From positions 496,001-560,000 of the forward strand of contig NZ_CP011492.1 in NCBI RefSeq assembly GCF_001011035.1: DNA of 64,000 bases. The letters run 5' to 3'. Shown here one piece after another: positions 10,237 through 18,548 of this stretch. Source of the DNA: Streptomyces sp. CNQ-509 (GTDB taxonomy: Bacteria; Actinomycetota; Actinomycetes; Streptomycetales; Streptomycetaceae). The notes beneath the pieces were generated by a model. That model saw only the letters and a program-made list of their open reading frames with translations. It was not told the DNA's origin and did not search any database. Every line of letters starts with the position of its first letter. Position 1 is the first letter of the stretch. Position numbers and translations under genes: made by a program.

Positions 10237-10259
10237 CGCGCGGGTCGCCGGCCCGCGCG
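10237..10259. terminator. second hairpin terminator
   Basis: CGCGCGGG / CCCGCGCG, a perfect 8-bp stem with a 7-nt loop, 17 bp beyond the NUDIX stop. Suited to end the leftward NUDIX transcript. Confidence 0.6.
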
Positions 10260-10275
10260 AAACGGGGCGCGGGGA

Positions 10276-10809
10276 TCAGGCGCCGAGGCGGAGGTGATGG
10301 AGCATCAGCAGCGCCGCGGCCATGTTCGCGGCGGGCACCTCGCCGCGGCCGACCATGTCGGGCACCCCCTTCAGGGGCACCCACTCGCGTCTGTCGGACT
10401 CGAAGTCGTCCTCGGGGTCGCCGATCTGCACCGCCTCCGTGGCGTAGTAGATGAGGTGCCGGGCGTCCGTGAGGCCGTTGGACGGCTCGACGGTCATCAG
10501 GTGCGTGAGCGGGCCGGGCCGCCAGCCGGTCTCCTCCTCCATCTCGCGGGCGGCGGCGGTCTCGGGGTCCTCCCCGTCCTCCACCACCCCGGCGGCCAGC
10601 TCCCATCCGTAGACGTCGGTGATGAAACGGTGCCGCCAGAGCAGCAGCACCTCGTTCGCCTCGTTGACCGCGGTCGCCACGGCGACGGGTCGCAGGCGGA
10701 TCAGGTAGTGATCAAGGTGGCGCCCGTCCGGGAGTTCCACGTCGGCCAGGTTGACGCGGAACCAGCGGTTTTCGTACACGGTGTGCTCCCTGAGATTCCT
10801 CCATCGCAC
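10276..10809 (-). CDS. NUDIX hydrolase
   Basis: 177 residues from GTG 10809, preceded by AAGGGGGA at about 5 nt. The NUDIX box is complete at 74-96 (G-x5-E-x7-RE-x2-EE-x-GW, seen as GVVEDGE...REMEEETGW). The RWF...LPDG...HYLIRL start and the VLLLWRHRF strand resemble ADP-sugar or ADP-ribose pyrophosphatases, which cleave NDP-X to NMP plus X-phosphate. It lies 44 bp downstream of the TPR regulator on the same strand and is probably cotranscribed with it. The exact substrate is not evident. Confidence 0.88.
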   Translation of the reverse strand: MRWRNLREHTVYENRWFRVNLADVELPDGRHLDHYLIRLRPVAVATAVNEANEVLLLWRHRFITDVYGWELAAGVVEDGEDPETAAAREMEEETGWRPGPLTHLMTVEPSNGLTDARHLIYYATEAVQIGDPEDDFESDRREWVPLKGVPDMVGRGEVPAANMAAALLMLHHLRLGA

Positions 10810-10853
10810 GTAGTCCCCCTTGTCGCCGTCCAGTGGCGGTGGCGGCCCCCGCC

Positions 10854-12188
10854 TCAGAGCGGAACGCGCAACGCTGCGTCGATCAGCTCCGCCGCCTCGG
10901 CGGTCCCCCCTCCGCCGGTCTCGGTCAGATGGCGACGGACCGCGCGCAACCTGTCCCGCAGCCGCTGCGACTCCATCCCTCTGGCCGCTCTTGCCATTTC
11001 CAGCGCCGCCTGCGCCGCCTCCTCGGCATCCCCCTGACGCAGTTCGACGTGGCTCAGAATCGCCAGCCGGTGCACCCGGCCCCGGTCGTGGGCCGGCCGG
11101 TGCACGGCGGTCGCCGCCTGTTCGCGGGCGGCGCGCAGGTCCCCGATGCGTAAGAGCGCCTCGGCGACCTGCACGTTGACCAGACCCGGCTGGACGTAGT
11201 CCGTCTCGGCCGGCTCCTGGCGTGCGCTGATCCGCCCGGCGGCGGACTCGGCGCGACGGATGCAGGCCAGGGTGCCCGAGCGGTCGCCGAGGAAGGCGTA
11301 CGCCTTGGCCTGCATCGCGTACAGATCGGCCGCCAGGGCCGGGCTGACGTCCTGGTCGGCGGCCCGGAGCGCGGCCTCCGCGAACGCGACCGCCTGGCGG
11401 TACTCCCTGAGGAACAGTGACTGGTTGACGAGCATGGCGATGACGTACGCGCCGAAGCCGCGGTCCCCGCTGGCCTTGGCCAGCCGCAGCGCCTGGTGGA
11501 AGTAGCGCTGGGAGAGGCCGAGGGCGTCCGAGTCGTACGCGCAGATGCCCGCGACGGCGACAAGGCCGCCGGTGGCCCGGTGCAGCCTGCGGCCGACGTC
11601 GTCGCCGTACGACCCGCGGAGCAGCGGCGCCGCCTCGGAGTTGAGGAAGCGCACGACGCGGGCGCGGGTCGCCATGCCGCCGGCCTTGCGGTACATCTGC
11701 TCGTAGTGGGCGCGGGCGGCCTGGAGGGTGGTGACGTCGGCCTCGCTGACGTGCACGGGGCCGCTGCGGGAGACGTCGCCGTCCTCGGGCGGGTTCTCCC
11801 ACTCCCACACCGGGATGACGGCGGGGGTGCCGGTGAGCGCGCGGGCGGTGACGACGTGCGGGTGCTGCTGCTCGTCGGAGCGCCACAGGGCGGTGGCGCG
11901 CTCGACGAAGCGGGCGAGCGGTGCGGCGGCCGAGGGGCCGCCGGCGGCGCCGAAGCCGATGTCGTCCAACGTGACCGGGCGGTCGAGCCGTTCGGCCAGC
12001 ACTTCGCAGATGAGGTCGGGCACCTGGCCGCGTGGTCGCTGGCCCTTGAGCCAGCGGGCCACGGCGGTGTGCTCGTAGCGCAGCCGCAGACCGCGGGCCG
12101 CACCGGCCCGGTTGACGTGCGCGGCAAGCCCGGCGTGGGAGATCCCGGCTTCGTCGAGTGCCGCGTCGAGCAGGGTGTTGGGCTCCAT
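10854..12188 (-). CDS. NsdA-like HTH/TPR transcriptional regulator
   Basis: 444 residues from ATG 12188, with GGAGGG 4 nt upstream. The N-terminal 75 residues form an XRE-like DNA-binding region typical of a Streptomyces family (AALDEAGISHAGLAAHVN ... AVARWLKGQRP). The rest (about 150-430) is alpha-helical with TPR-like repeats such as YFHQALRLAKASGD and AVAFAEAALRAADQD. The family includes NsdA, a negative regulator of differentiation and antibiotic production in S. coelicolor; this one may be a paralogue, since the family is large. A TTCACAC-N3-GTGTGAA repeat 46 bp upstream is a plausible autoregulatory site. Confidence 0.82.
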   Translation of the reverse strand: MEPNTLLDAALDEAGISHAGLAAHVNRAGAARGLRLRYEHTAVARWLKGQRPRGQVPDLICEVLAERLDRPVTLDDIGFGAAGGPSAAAPLARFVERATALWRSDEQQHPHVVTARALTGTPAVIPVWEWENPPEDGDVSRSGPVHVSEADVTTLQAARAHYEQMYRKAGGMATRARVVRFLNSEAAPLLRGSYGDDVGRRLHRATGGLVAVAGICAYDSDALGLSQRYFHQALRLAKASGDRGFGAYVIAMLVNQSLFLREYRQAVAFAEAALRAADQDVSPALAADLYAMQAKAYAFLGDRSGTLACIRRAESAAGRISARQEPAETDYVQPGLVNVQVAEALLRIGDLRAAREQAATAVHRPAHDRGRVHRLAILSHVELRQGDAEEAAQAALEMARAARGMESQRLRDRLRAVRRHLTETGGGGTAEAAELIDAALRVPL

Positions 12189-12233
12189 GTGCCCTCCTGC
12201 GAGCAGGGTGTTCGCCAGCGTAACCGAGAGCCT

Positions 12234-12250
12234 TTCACACGGGGTGTGAA
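12234..12250. promoter_or_regulatory. inverted repeat upstream of NsdA-like regulator
   Basis: TTCACAC-GGG-GTGTGAA: perfect 7-bp arms with a 3-nt spacer, 46 bp upstream of the ATG, in the position expected for an operator over the promoter of the leftward gene. Confidence 0.45.
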
Positions 12251-12360
12251 GTGCGCGCCCGCAGTCGTGGCGTGTGCGCCCTCCCGGTGGCCACGGGTGG
12301 CGAGTTGACTGTGCGGCATCGGGTCCGCTCGCTTCCCCGCAGCCTGGCGGCGGTTCCGTA

Positions 12361-12412
12361 GCCGCCCCGCCCGCCGTGCCGGACCCGGCACCCGGCCGGC
12401 CGGGCGGGCGGC
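12361..12412 (-). terminator. nested GC hairpin after DHFR-fold gene
   Basis: An inner perfect 7-bp hairpin GTGCCGG-AC-CCGGCAC is enclosed by imperfect arms GCCGCCCCGCCC / GGGCGGGCGGC. It lies 88 bp beyond the stop of the leftward DHFR-family gene. Confidence 0.45.
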
Positions 12413-12499
12413 AACCCCCCACCGGCGCGGGCGCCGGGGCCGGACGGCGGTCCGGCCCGCGGCAGCCCGCGACCGGGGCGGCGGGGTCCGTACGGCCGC

Positions 12500-13042
12500 T
12501 CAGCCGACGACGCGCAGCCAGATCCCCGTGCAGTGCCGCAGGGCGGACACCTGTACCTGCTCCAGCAAGACCCGGGTGCCGCCGGGGCGGTCGAAGAGCC
12601 GGACGCCGTCGCCGAGGAACACCGGCGCGGTGAAGACCAGCACCTCGTCCAGCAGCCCCGCCTCGATGCACTGGCGGGCGACGTCGGCGCCGATGACGTT
12701 CACGTAGCCGTCGCCCGCGGCGGCCTTGGCGGCGGTGACGGCGGTGCCGAGGTCCGCGCCGAAGGTGACGCCCGGGACGGGCTCGGCCGGCGGGTGGTGG
12801 GTGAGCACGAACTGCTGCCCCTCCCAGCCGCCGCCGAACGCCTCCCCCTCGTTCTCCGTGCCGCGGTGCGGGTCGTCGCCGAAGAAGCTGCGCGCGCCCG
12901 AGAGGATCGAGCCGACCCGCGGGACGAGCCCGTCGACCGTGGGGTTGTCCCCGAGGTGGCCGGCGAGCCAGGACATGTCGCCGCCCGGTCCCGCGATGAA
13001 TCCGTCGAGCGACATGGTCGCCGAGTACAGCAGCTTCGCCAT
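12500..13042 (-). CDS. dihydrofolate reductase-family (RibD C-terminal-like) protein
   Basis: 180 residues from ATG 13042, with GGAGGAAAGG upstream. The start YSATMSLDGFIAG and the later ...VNVIGADVARQCIEAGLLDEV... are signatures of the DHFR/RibD-C fold, a small NAD(P)H-dependent reductase. Stand-alone Streptomyces members such as this are not the housekeeping FolA; their substrates are mostly unknown. It has no signal peptide and is cytoplasmic. The LDEVLVFTAPVFLGDGVRLF stretch is the usual C-terminal nucleotide-binding segment. Monocistronic by layout. Confidence 0.88.
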   Translation of the reverse strand: MAKLLYSATMSLDGFIAGPGGDMSWLAGHLGDNPTVDGLVPRVGSILSGARSFFGDDPHRGTENEGEAFGGGWEGQQFVLTHHPPAEPVPGVTFGADLGTAVTAAKAAAGDGYVNVIGADVARQCIEAGLLDEVLVFTAPVFLGDGVRLFDRPGGTRVLLEQVQVSALRHCTGIWLRVVG

Positions 13043-13124
13043 GGGGCGCCTTTCCTCCGGTGGTCTGCGGACTGCCGAGTCTGCAGCGTGAGACCGGCGG
13101 GCGGCCCGGAAGTCATCGGTACGC

Positions 13125-13141
13125 GGCGGGGCGGCCCCGCC
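13125..13141 (-). terminator. hairpin after ROK repressor
   Basis: GGCGGGGC-G-GCCCCGCC, 8-bp arms (effectively a 5-6-bp stem with a tight loop), 6 bp beyond the stop of the leftward ROK repressor. Confidence 0.4.
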
Positions 13142-13146
13142 CGTCC

Positions 13147-14373
13147 TCACCCCGCCAGGACGCCGAGGGGGTCGTCGAGCACCGGCTGCCAGGCGAGTTC
13201 GGCGGCCCCGACCAGGCTGTTGTGGTCGAGCGTGCACTCCAGCACCGGGACGCCGCCGCTGCGCCCCCACAGGCTTCGGTCCGCCACCCGCGCGCGCAGC
13301 CGCTCGGGCGCGGCGGCCAGCAACACCTGGTGCAGGCCGCCGAGGATGATGCGGTCGGGGTTGAGGATGTTGACGAGGCCCGCGAGGCCGAGGCCGAGGC
13401 GGTCCACGACCAGGTCGACGGCGGCGGCGACCGCCGGGTCCGCGTGCTCGTCGCGTACCAGCTCGCGGGCCTGCTGGAGCAGCGAGACCTCGGGGCCGGG
13501 CGCGCGGCCGGCGGCCGTCAGGAGTGCCAGCGGGTCGGTCTCGACGTCCAGGCAGCCGCGGCTGCCGCAGTGGCACGGCAGGCCCTCGTCGGGGTTGACG
13601 GTCAGGTGGCCGACCTCCAGCGCCAGCCCGGCGCTGCCGGTGTGCAGCCGCCCGTCGAGGACGAGCGCACCGCCGACGCCGCGGTGGCCGGTGGCGACGC
13701 ACAGCAGGTGCGCGGAGCCGCGCCCCGCGCCGTGGCGGTGTTCCGCCAGGGCGGCGAGGTTGACGTCGTTGCCGGTGAACGCCCGCGGGGCGGCGGCGAA
13801 CTCGATGCCGGAGGCGGTCAGGCAGTCGTGGAAGATGCGGCGTACGGGCGCGCCCGCGGGCCAGGCGAGGTGCAGCGGGTTGAGCGCTTCGCCGTCCGGT
13901 TCCGCGACCGCGGACGGCACGGCGAGGCCGGCGCCCACGCAGGTCCGCCCGGTGGCGCGCAGCAGCTTGGCGCCCTCCTCGACGACGGCGGCGAGTACGT
14001 GCGCGGGGTCGGCCGGGACCGTACCGCAGCCGGGGGCGGTGGCGACGATGCGGCCGCCGAGCCCGACGAGCGCGGCGCGGAAGCCGTCCGCGTGCACCTG
14101 CGCGGCGAGCACGACGGGGCCCTCGGGGTTGACGGACAGGCCGTGCGAGGGCCGGCCCTGGTGTCCGGCGGCGGCGGGCCGGGAGTCCACGGTGATCAGG
14201 CCCAGCGCCGCCAGCTCCGCCGCGACGGCGCCCGCGGTGGCGCGGGTCACGCCCAGTTCCGCGGTGAGCACGGCGCGGGTGGGCGCCCGGCCGGTGTGGA
14301 CGAGCTCCAGCGCGGGCCCCAGCGCGCTCCGGCCTCTCTCGGGTCGCGCGGGCCTTGTACGAGTCGGCGTCAC
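13147..14373 (-). CDS. ROK-family transcriptional repressor
   Basis: 408 residues from GTG 14373. Residues about 15-65 form a winged helix (PTRAVLTAELGVTRATAGAV), which marks a NagC/XylR-type repressor rather than a kinase. The ROK domain has the sugar-binding GNDVN at 201-205 and the zinc motif CHCGSRGC at 267-274 with His256. It faces the MFS transporter with only 17 bp between the two start codons, so it very probably represses that transporter, and itself, in response to a sugar. A -10-like CAGAAT with TTGTTT places its transcript start at or next to the GTG, i.e. leaderless. Confidence 0.88.
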   Translation of the reverse strand: MTPTRTRPARPERGRSALGPALELVHTGRAPTRAVLTAELGVTRATAGAVAAELAALGLITVDSRPAAAGHQGRPSHGLSVNPEGPVVLAAQVHADGFRAALVGLGGRIVATAPGCGTVPADPAHVLAAVVEEGAKLLRATGRTCVGAGLAVPSAVAEPDGEALNPLHLAWPAGAPVRRIFHDCLTASGIEFAAAPRAFTGNDVNLAALAEHRHGAGRGSAHLLCVATGHRGVGGALVLDGRLHTGSAGLALEVGHLTVNPDEGLPCHCGSRGCLDVETDPLALLTAAGRAPGPEVSLLQQARELVRDEHADPAVAAAVDLVVDRLGLGLAGLVNILNPDRIILGGLHQVLLAAAPERLRARVADRSLWGRSGGVPVLECTLDHNSLVGAAELAWQPVLDDPLGVLAG

Positions 14374-14384
14374 ACTTCTATTCT
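14355..14384 (+). promoter_or_regulatory. promoter of MFS transporter (leaderless transcript predicted)
   Basis: TTGTAC, 18-nt spacer, TATTCT. The -10 ends 6 nt before the GTG at 14391, so transcription should begin at or within a base or two of the start codon. The element overlaps the ROK gene start. Confidence 0.5.
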
Positions 14385-14407
14385 GTCTTTGTGCCGACGC
14401 TAAACAA
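14380..14407 (-). promoter_or_regulatory. promoter of ROK repressor (leaderless transcript predicted)
   Basis: On the minus strand, TTGTTT (14407-14402), 16-nt spacer, CAGAAT (14385-14380), ending 6 nt before GTG 14373. It is interleaved with the opposing MFS promoter. Flanking GTCGGCGTCACA and TGTGCCGAC repeats (14363-14374 and 14390-14398) could be the ROK operator. Confidence 0.4.
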
Positions 14408-15695
14408 AATACGGGCGGCGCTCCCCCGGCCACTGCGCGGCACCGCCGTGCCCCGCGGCCCCGCCGGAGCCCAGCTCGCCCGTCTCCGTACCGTCCTGAC
14501 CGTCTTCTTCGCCCTCGACGGCTTCGTCTTCGCTGGCTGGGTCGTCCGGATCCCGGACATCAAGGACCAGACCGGCGCCTCGCCCAGCGCGCTGGGGCTC
14601 GCGCTGCTCGGCGTGTCCGCGGGCGGGGTGGCGACCATGGTGCTCACCGGCGGGCTCATCCGCCGCTACGGCGCGCACGCGGTCACCGTGGGCACGGCCG
14701 CGCTGCTGTCGGCCGGCGTGGTGCTGCCGCCGCTGACCCGCTCCGCACTCGCGCTCGGCCTCGTCCTGGTGGTCTTCGGCGCCGCGTTCGGCTCCATCAG
14801 CGTCGCCATGAACAGCGCGGCCGTCGACCTGGTGGCCGCCCTGCGGCGGCCCGTGATGCCCAGCTTCCACGCGGCGTTCAGCCTCGGCGGGATGCTCGGC
14901 GCCGGGCTCGGCGCGCTCGTCGCGGGGCACCTCTCCCCTACCCGGCACCTGCTGCTCCTCGCGCTGCTCGGGCTCGCCGTCACCGCCTTCGCCGGGCCCG
15001 CGCTCCTCGCCCTCCCGGCCCCGAAGCGGCCGCCCGCGCCGGAGGACGCGGACCGCGCGGATGTCCCTGACACGTCCGGATCCGACGCCGCAGCGGGCCG
15101 CGGGCCGGCCGCGGCGGAGCGGCCCGCCGGGCGCACCCGGCTGCTCGTCGCCGTGCTCGGGCTCGTCGCGCTGTGCACCGCGTACGGCGAGGGCGCCATG
15201 GCCGACTGGAGCGCGCTGCACCTGAAGGAGTCCCTGGACGCGGGGCCGGGGATGGCAGCCGCCGGCTATTCCGTCTTCGCCCTCGCCATGACCGCCGGGC
15301 GGCTCTCCGGCACCGCGCTGCTGCTGCGGCTCGGCCAGAACCGCGCCCTGGTCACCGGCGGCGCCACCGCCTGCGTGGGCATGCTGCTCGGCTCCTTCTC
15401 CCCGTACGTCTGGGGCGCACTGGCCGGCTTCGCCCTCACCGGGCTCGGCCTGGCCAACATATTTCCCATAGCCATCGGCCGCGCCGGCGAACTGGCGGGC
15501 CCGAACGGCGTCGCCGCCGCGTCCACGCTCGGGTACGGCGGCATGCTGCTCGGACCGCCGGCGATCGGCTTCCTCGCCGACTGGTTCTCGCTGCGCGCGG
15601 CGCTGAGCACGGTGGCGCTGCTCGCCGGGGCGGCGGCGCTCATCGCGTACGCGATGCAGGCCGTGCAGAACGGCGGGCGCCCGCGCGGGACGTGA
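14391..15695 (+). CDS. MFS transporter (YbjJ/FucP-like sugar family)
   Basis: 434 residues from GTG 14391 with about 12 predicted membrane helices. A signature near the N-terminus (ALDGFVFAGWVVRIPDIK) and the cytoplasmic loop GGLIRRYGAHAV between TM2 and TM3 are typical of the YbjJ-like branch of the major facilitator superfamily. A polar loop near 220-255 separates the two six-helix halves. Its divergent ROK repressor suggests a sugar or sugar-derivative substrate. There is no room for a leader, since the start coincides with the predicted transcription start. Confidence 0.88.
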   Translation: MPTLNKIRAALPRPLRGTAVPRGPAGAQLARLRTVLTVFFALDGFVFAGWVVRIPDIKDQTGASPSALGLALLGVSAGGVATMVLTGGLIRRYGAHAVTVGTAALLSAGVVLPPLTRSALALGLVLVVFGAAFGSISVAMNSAAVDLVAALRRPVMPSFHAAFSLGGMLGAGLGALVAGHLSPTRHLLLLALLGLAVTAFAGPALLALPAPKRPPAPEDADRADVPDTSGSDAAAGRGPAAAERPAGRTRLLVAVLGLVALCTAYGEGAMADWSALHLKESLDAGPGMAAAGYSVFALAMTAGRLSGTALLLRLGQNRALVTGGATACVGMLLGSFSPYVWGALAGFALTGLGLANIFPIAIGRAGELAGPNGVAAASTLGYGGMLLGPPAIGFLADWFSLRAALSTVALLAGAAALIAYAMQAVQNGGRPRGT

Positions 15696-15734
15696 GGAGC
15701 CGGGCCCGGGAGCCGGTCCTGCCGGTCCTGCCGG

Positions 15735-16130
15735 TCATCTGATGCCGACGGTGCGGGCGAGCACCGCCCGCTGCACGGGCAGGGCCTCGGCGTGCAGCGT
15801 GCGGCCCGCGTCGGTGACGCACACCTGCACGCCTCTGCGGTCCTCGGGGCACATGCCGCGGGTCACCAGACCGTGCTTCTCCAGCCTGCCGACGAGGCGG
15901 GACAGCGCGCTCTGGCTCAGGTGCACCCGGTCCGCCAGCTCCTGCACCCGCAGGCTCGCCCTGTCACCCGAGTTCGCCATGCCGAGGAGCACGTCCAGCA
16001 CCTCGAAGTCGCTGGCCCCGATGCCGTATCGATGCAGCTCACGGTCCAATTCGCCCACCGCACGCGCGTGCACCGCGCGGATCTCCCGCCATTGAGAAAC
16101 GACCGCGCCTTCGGCGCTCCCCGTTGCCAT
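15735..16130 (-). CDS. MarR-family transcriptional regulator
   Basis: 131 residues from ATG 16130; the much longer open frame upstream is antisense to other genes. The MarR winged helix is clear: VQELADRVHLSQSALSRLVG (62-81) is the recognition region and PEDRRGVQV (96-104) the wing. MarR dimers usually bind palindromes in divergent promoters and release on binding phenolic or oxidant ligands. A near-perfect 20-bp palindrome at 16173-16192 sits in the divergent promoter with the small membrane protein gene. Confidence 0.9.
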   Translation of the reverse strand: MATGSAEGAVVSQWREIRAVHARAVGELDRELHRYGIGASDFEVLDVLLGMANSGDRASLRVQELADRVHLSQSALSRLVGRLEKHGLVTRGMCPEDRRGVQVCVTDAGRTLHAEALPVQRAVLARTVGIR

Positions 16131-16172
16131 GGCATGGCACCGTACCAGCCCGTGAGCGGGATGTGACGGCCG

Positions 16173-16192
16173 GTGTGCAACGGATTGAACAC
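16173..16192. promoter_or_regulatory. probable MarR operator
   Basis: GTGTGCAA-CGGA-TTGAACAC: 8-bp arms with one mismatch, the size and symmetry of MarR sites. It lies in the 88-bp gap between the MarR start and the small membrane gene and overlaps a possible -35 (TTGAAC) for the latter. Confidence 0.55.
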
Positions 16193-16218
16193 GGCGCTTC
16201 GGGGATAGAGTTCGGGGC

Positions 16219-16464
16219 ATGAGGGGGCTGGAAACGCGCGGACCGAGGACGCAGAGCCAACGGGACGCACTGACCGTCGAGATCGTGTACGCGGCCGTCA
16301 CGGCGGCGCTGCTGGCGGGTGCGGTGTTCCTCGCGGTCGCCGCGCCCGCGCTGTTCTTCGACGCGGTGCGCGGCGACGCAAGGGTGGGGGTACTGACGGC
16401 CGCGAAGGCGGCCGGGGCTACGGTGTTCGTGATCCGCGTCGCGCTCGTCCTGCGTCCCTGCTGA
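16219..16464 (+). CDS. small two-helix membrane protein (DUF6332-like)
   Basis: 81 residues from ATG 16219. Two hydrophobic segments (about 20-46, [20 protein letters not shown]..., and 61-78, [18 protein letters not shown]) are joined by a charged loop containing [10 protein letters not shown]. It looks like the small Streptomyces membrane family I recall as DUF6332; function unknown. It is transcribed divergently from the MarR gene and shares its putative operator, so it is the likely regulated partner. Its 3' end overlaps the end of the convergent TctA gene by 47 bp. Confidence 0.72.
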   Translation: MRGLETRGPRTQSQRDALTVEIVYAAVTAALLAGAVFLAVAAPALFFDAVRGDARVGVLTAAKAAGATVFVIRVALVLRPC

Positions 16465-17932
16465 GCAGCCGCCCGACCAGGGGCCAGAGCAGGATCAGCG
16501 CGATGACGGCGTAGAGCGTGACCGCGAACGGGGTGTTGACGAGGCCGCTCAGGCTGCCGTCGCTGAGCTGGAGCGCCCGGCGCATCTGCTGCTCGGCGGC
16601 CGGGCCGAGGATGACGCCGATGATCGCCGGCAGCACCGGCAGCCCGTAGCGCCGCATGCCGAGCCCGATCAGGCCGATCACCAGCAGGATGACCAGGTCC
16701 GCCGCCTCGCCGCTGACGGCGTAGGCGCCGACCGCCGCGAAGAAGAGGATGCCCGCGTAGAGATAGGGCCGCGGGATGCGCAGCAGCTTGGCCCAGACCG
16801 GCGCCAGCGGCAGGTTGATGAGCAGCAGCAGGAACATCCCGACGAACAGCGACGCGATCAGGCCCCACACGAGGTCGGGTTCGCGGTCGAAGAGCAGCGG
16901 GCCCGGCTGGATGCCGTATTGCTGGAACGCGGCCAGCATCACGGCGGCGGTCGCCGTCGTCGGCAGGCCCAGCGTGAGCATCGACACCAGCGTCCCGGCC
17001 GCGGAGGCGGACGCCGCCGACTCCGGCCCCGCGACGCCCTCGATGGCGCCCTTGCCGAACTCGTCCGTGTGCTTCGACAGCTTCTTCTCCGTCACGTACG
17101 ACAGGAAGGTGGGTATCTCCGCGCCGCCCGCCGGGATCGCCCCGAACGGGAACCCGATCGCCGGCCCGCGCAGCCACGGGCGCCAGGTGCGCCGCACGTC
17201 GGAGCGGGCCAGCCACGGCCGGCCGACGGGTATCGGGCCCTGGTTGCCCGAGCGCAGCCGGGCGGCCACCCACAGCGCCTCGCCGACCGCGAAGAGGCCG
17301 ACCGCGACGATGATGACGTCGATGCCGTCGGCGAGTTGCAGCGAGCCGAACGTCAGCCGCTCCTGGCCGGTCATCTGGTCGAGTCCGACCAGGCCGATGG
17401 TGAGCCCGATGAGCAGCGAGGCGAAGCCGCGGATGCGGGAGCGGCCCAGCACGGAGGTGACCGCGATGAACGCGAGGACCATGAGGGCGAAGTAGTCCGG
17501 CGCGCCGATGTCGACGGCCAGATCGGCGATCACCGGGGCGAGCGCGACCAGCAGGATCGTGCCGATCATGCCGCCCGCGAAGTGCCCGATCGCCGCGGCG
17601 GCCAGGGCCTGCGGGCCGCGGCCCGACGTGGCCATCGGATGGCCCTCGATGGCGGCGACCACCGCGGCGCTCTCCCCCGGTGTGTTGAGCAGGATCGAGG
17701 TGGTGGAGCCGCCGAACATGCCGCCGTAGTAGATGCCGGCGAACATGATGAGCGCGGCGGTGGGCTCGAGACCGTACGTCACGGGGAGCAGCAGCGCGAC
17801 GGCCATCGCCGGGCCGATGCCGGGCAGGACGCCGATCGCGGTGCCGAGGAGGACGCCGACGGCGGCCCAGAGGAGGTGGGCTGGCGTCAGCGCGGTGCCG
17901 AAGCCGTCGATGAGAGAGGTGAAGGAGTCCAT
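16418..17932 (-). CDS. tctA: tripartite tricarboxylate transporter permease TctA
   Basis: 504 residues, the large membrane subunit of a TTT-family importer. About 11-12 helices are predicted. Family signatures include [17 protein letters not shown] near 34-50, [21 protein letters not shown] near 67-87, and a repeat-related [16 protein letters not shown] block in the second half. The transporter is driven by an ion gradient and takes up citrate or other tri- and dicarboxylates delivered by TctC. It is last in the tctCBA operon, starting 1 bp after the tctB stop. Confidence 0.95.
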   Translation of the reverse strand: MDSFTSLIDGFGTALTPAHLLWAAVGVLLGTAIGVLPGIGPAMAVALLLPVTYGLEPTAALIMFAGIYYGGMFGGSTTSILLNTPGESAAVVAAIEGHPMATSGRGPQALAAAAIGHFAGGMIGTILLVALAPVIADLAVDIGAPDYFALMVLAFIAVTSVLGRSRIRGFASLLIGLTIGLVGLDQMTGQERLTFGSLQLADGIDVIIVAVGLFAVGEALWVAARLRSGNQGPIPVGRPWLARSDVRRTWRPWLRGPAIGFPFGAIPAGGAEIPTFLSYVTEKKLSKHTDEFGKGAIEGVAGPESAASASAAGTLVSMLTLGLPTTATAAVMLAAFQQYGIQPGPLLFDREPDLVWGLIASLFVGMFLLLLINLPLAPVWAKLLRIPRPYLYAGILFFAAVGAYAVSGEAADLVILLVIGLIGLGMRRYGLPVLPAIIGVILGPAAEQQMRRALQLSDGSLSGLVNTPFAVTLYAVIALILLWPLVGRLLSRDAGRARRGSRTP

Positions 17933-17933
17933 C

Positions 17934-18548
17934 TCACAGCACCTCCATGAGGGGCCCGCCGGGCAGCGGGACGCCCAGCAGGTTGTTGAAGACGGTGTAC
18001 GTGATCACCGACAGCACGGCGGCCACGAGCGGGTCGGTGGTGAACGCACGGCTGCCCAGCGCGTAGGCCGCGCCCCAGAACAGCAGCGCGCCGGCGATGG
18101 GGAAGCCGACCTCGCCGATGAGGAAGGCGGAGGCGAGGAAGACCCCGGCGAGCAGCAGCACGGTGCGCCACTCGGAGGGCGCGTCCAGGTCGATGTCCTC
18201 GCCGCCCTCGGCCTCGCCCTTGCCGCCGCGCAGCACGTCGACCGCGAGGAGGGCGGCGACGACGAGGAGGGCGATGCCGATGACCGTGGGGACGGCCTCG
18301 GGGCCGACCGGGCCGCGCTGGGCGTAGTCGGTGTCCATGGTCAGCGCGTCGATGAGCACCAGCACGCCGAGGGCCAGCAGCAGGACGCAGACGCCGAGTT
18401 CGGACTTGCCGCGCAGCAGGGCGAGCTGCAGGGCGAGCGGGCCGCCGGGGGCGGGCGTGCCGTCCGGGGCGTCCTTGCCGACCGGTGGTGCCGCGGGAGC
18501 ACGGGTCCCGTCCGCCCCCGGCCCATTCGTCTTCGGCTCGTTCGTCAC
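17934..18548 (-). CDS. tctB: tripartite tricarboxylate transporter small subunit TctB
   Basis: 204 residues from GTG 18548, which overlaps the tctC stop by 4 bp. After a Pro/Ala-rich cytoplasmic N-terminus (1-45), four membrane helices follow (about 52-70, 85-105, 132-152 and 165-195), the standard layout of the poorly conserved TctB. It pairs with TctA in the membrane. The N-terminal extension is longer than in many homologues and of low complexity. Confidence 0.88.
   Translation of the reverse strand: MTNEPKTNGPGADGTRAPAAPPVGKDAPDGTPAPGGPLALQLALLRGKSELGVCVLLLALGVLVLIDALTMDTDYAQRGPVGPEAVPTVIGIALLVVAALLAVDVLRGGKGEAEGGEDIDLDAPSEWRTVLLLAGVFLASAFLIGEVGFPIAGALLFWGAAYALGSRAFTTDPLVAAVLSVITYTVFNNLLGVPLPGGPLMEVL

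Larger units (their letters stand above)
12189..12499. other. 311-bp intergenic region
   Basis: Between the NsdA-like gene and the upstream DHFR-fold gene, both leftward. It contains the inverted repeat at 12234-12250 near the regulator and a nested GC hairpin at 12361-12412 next to the DHFR stop. No ORF with a credible start or codon pattern is seen. Confidence 0.5.
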
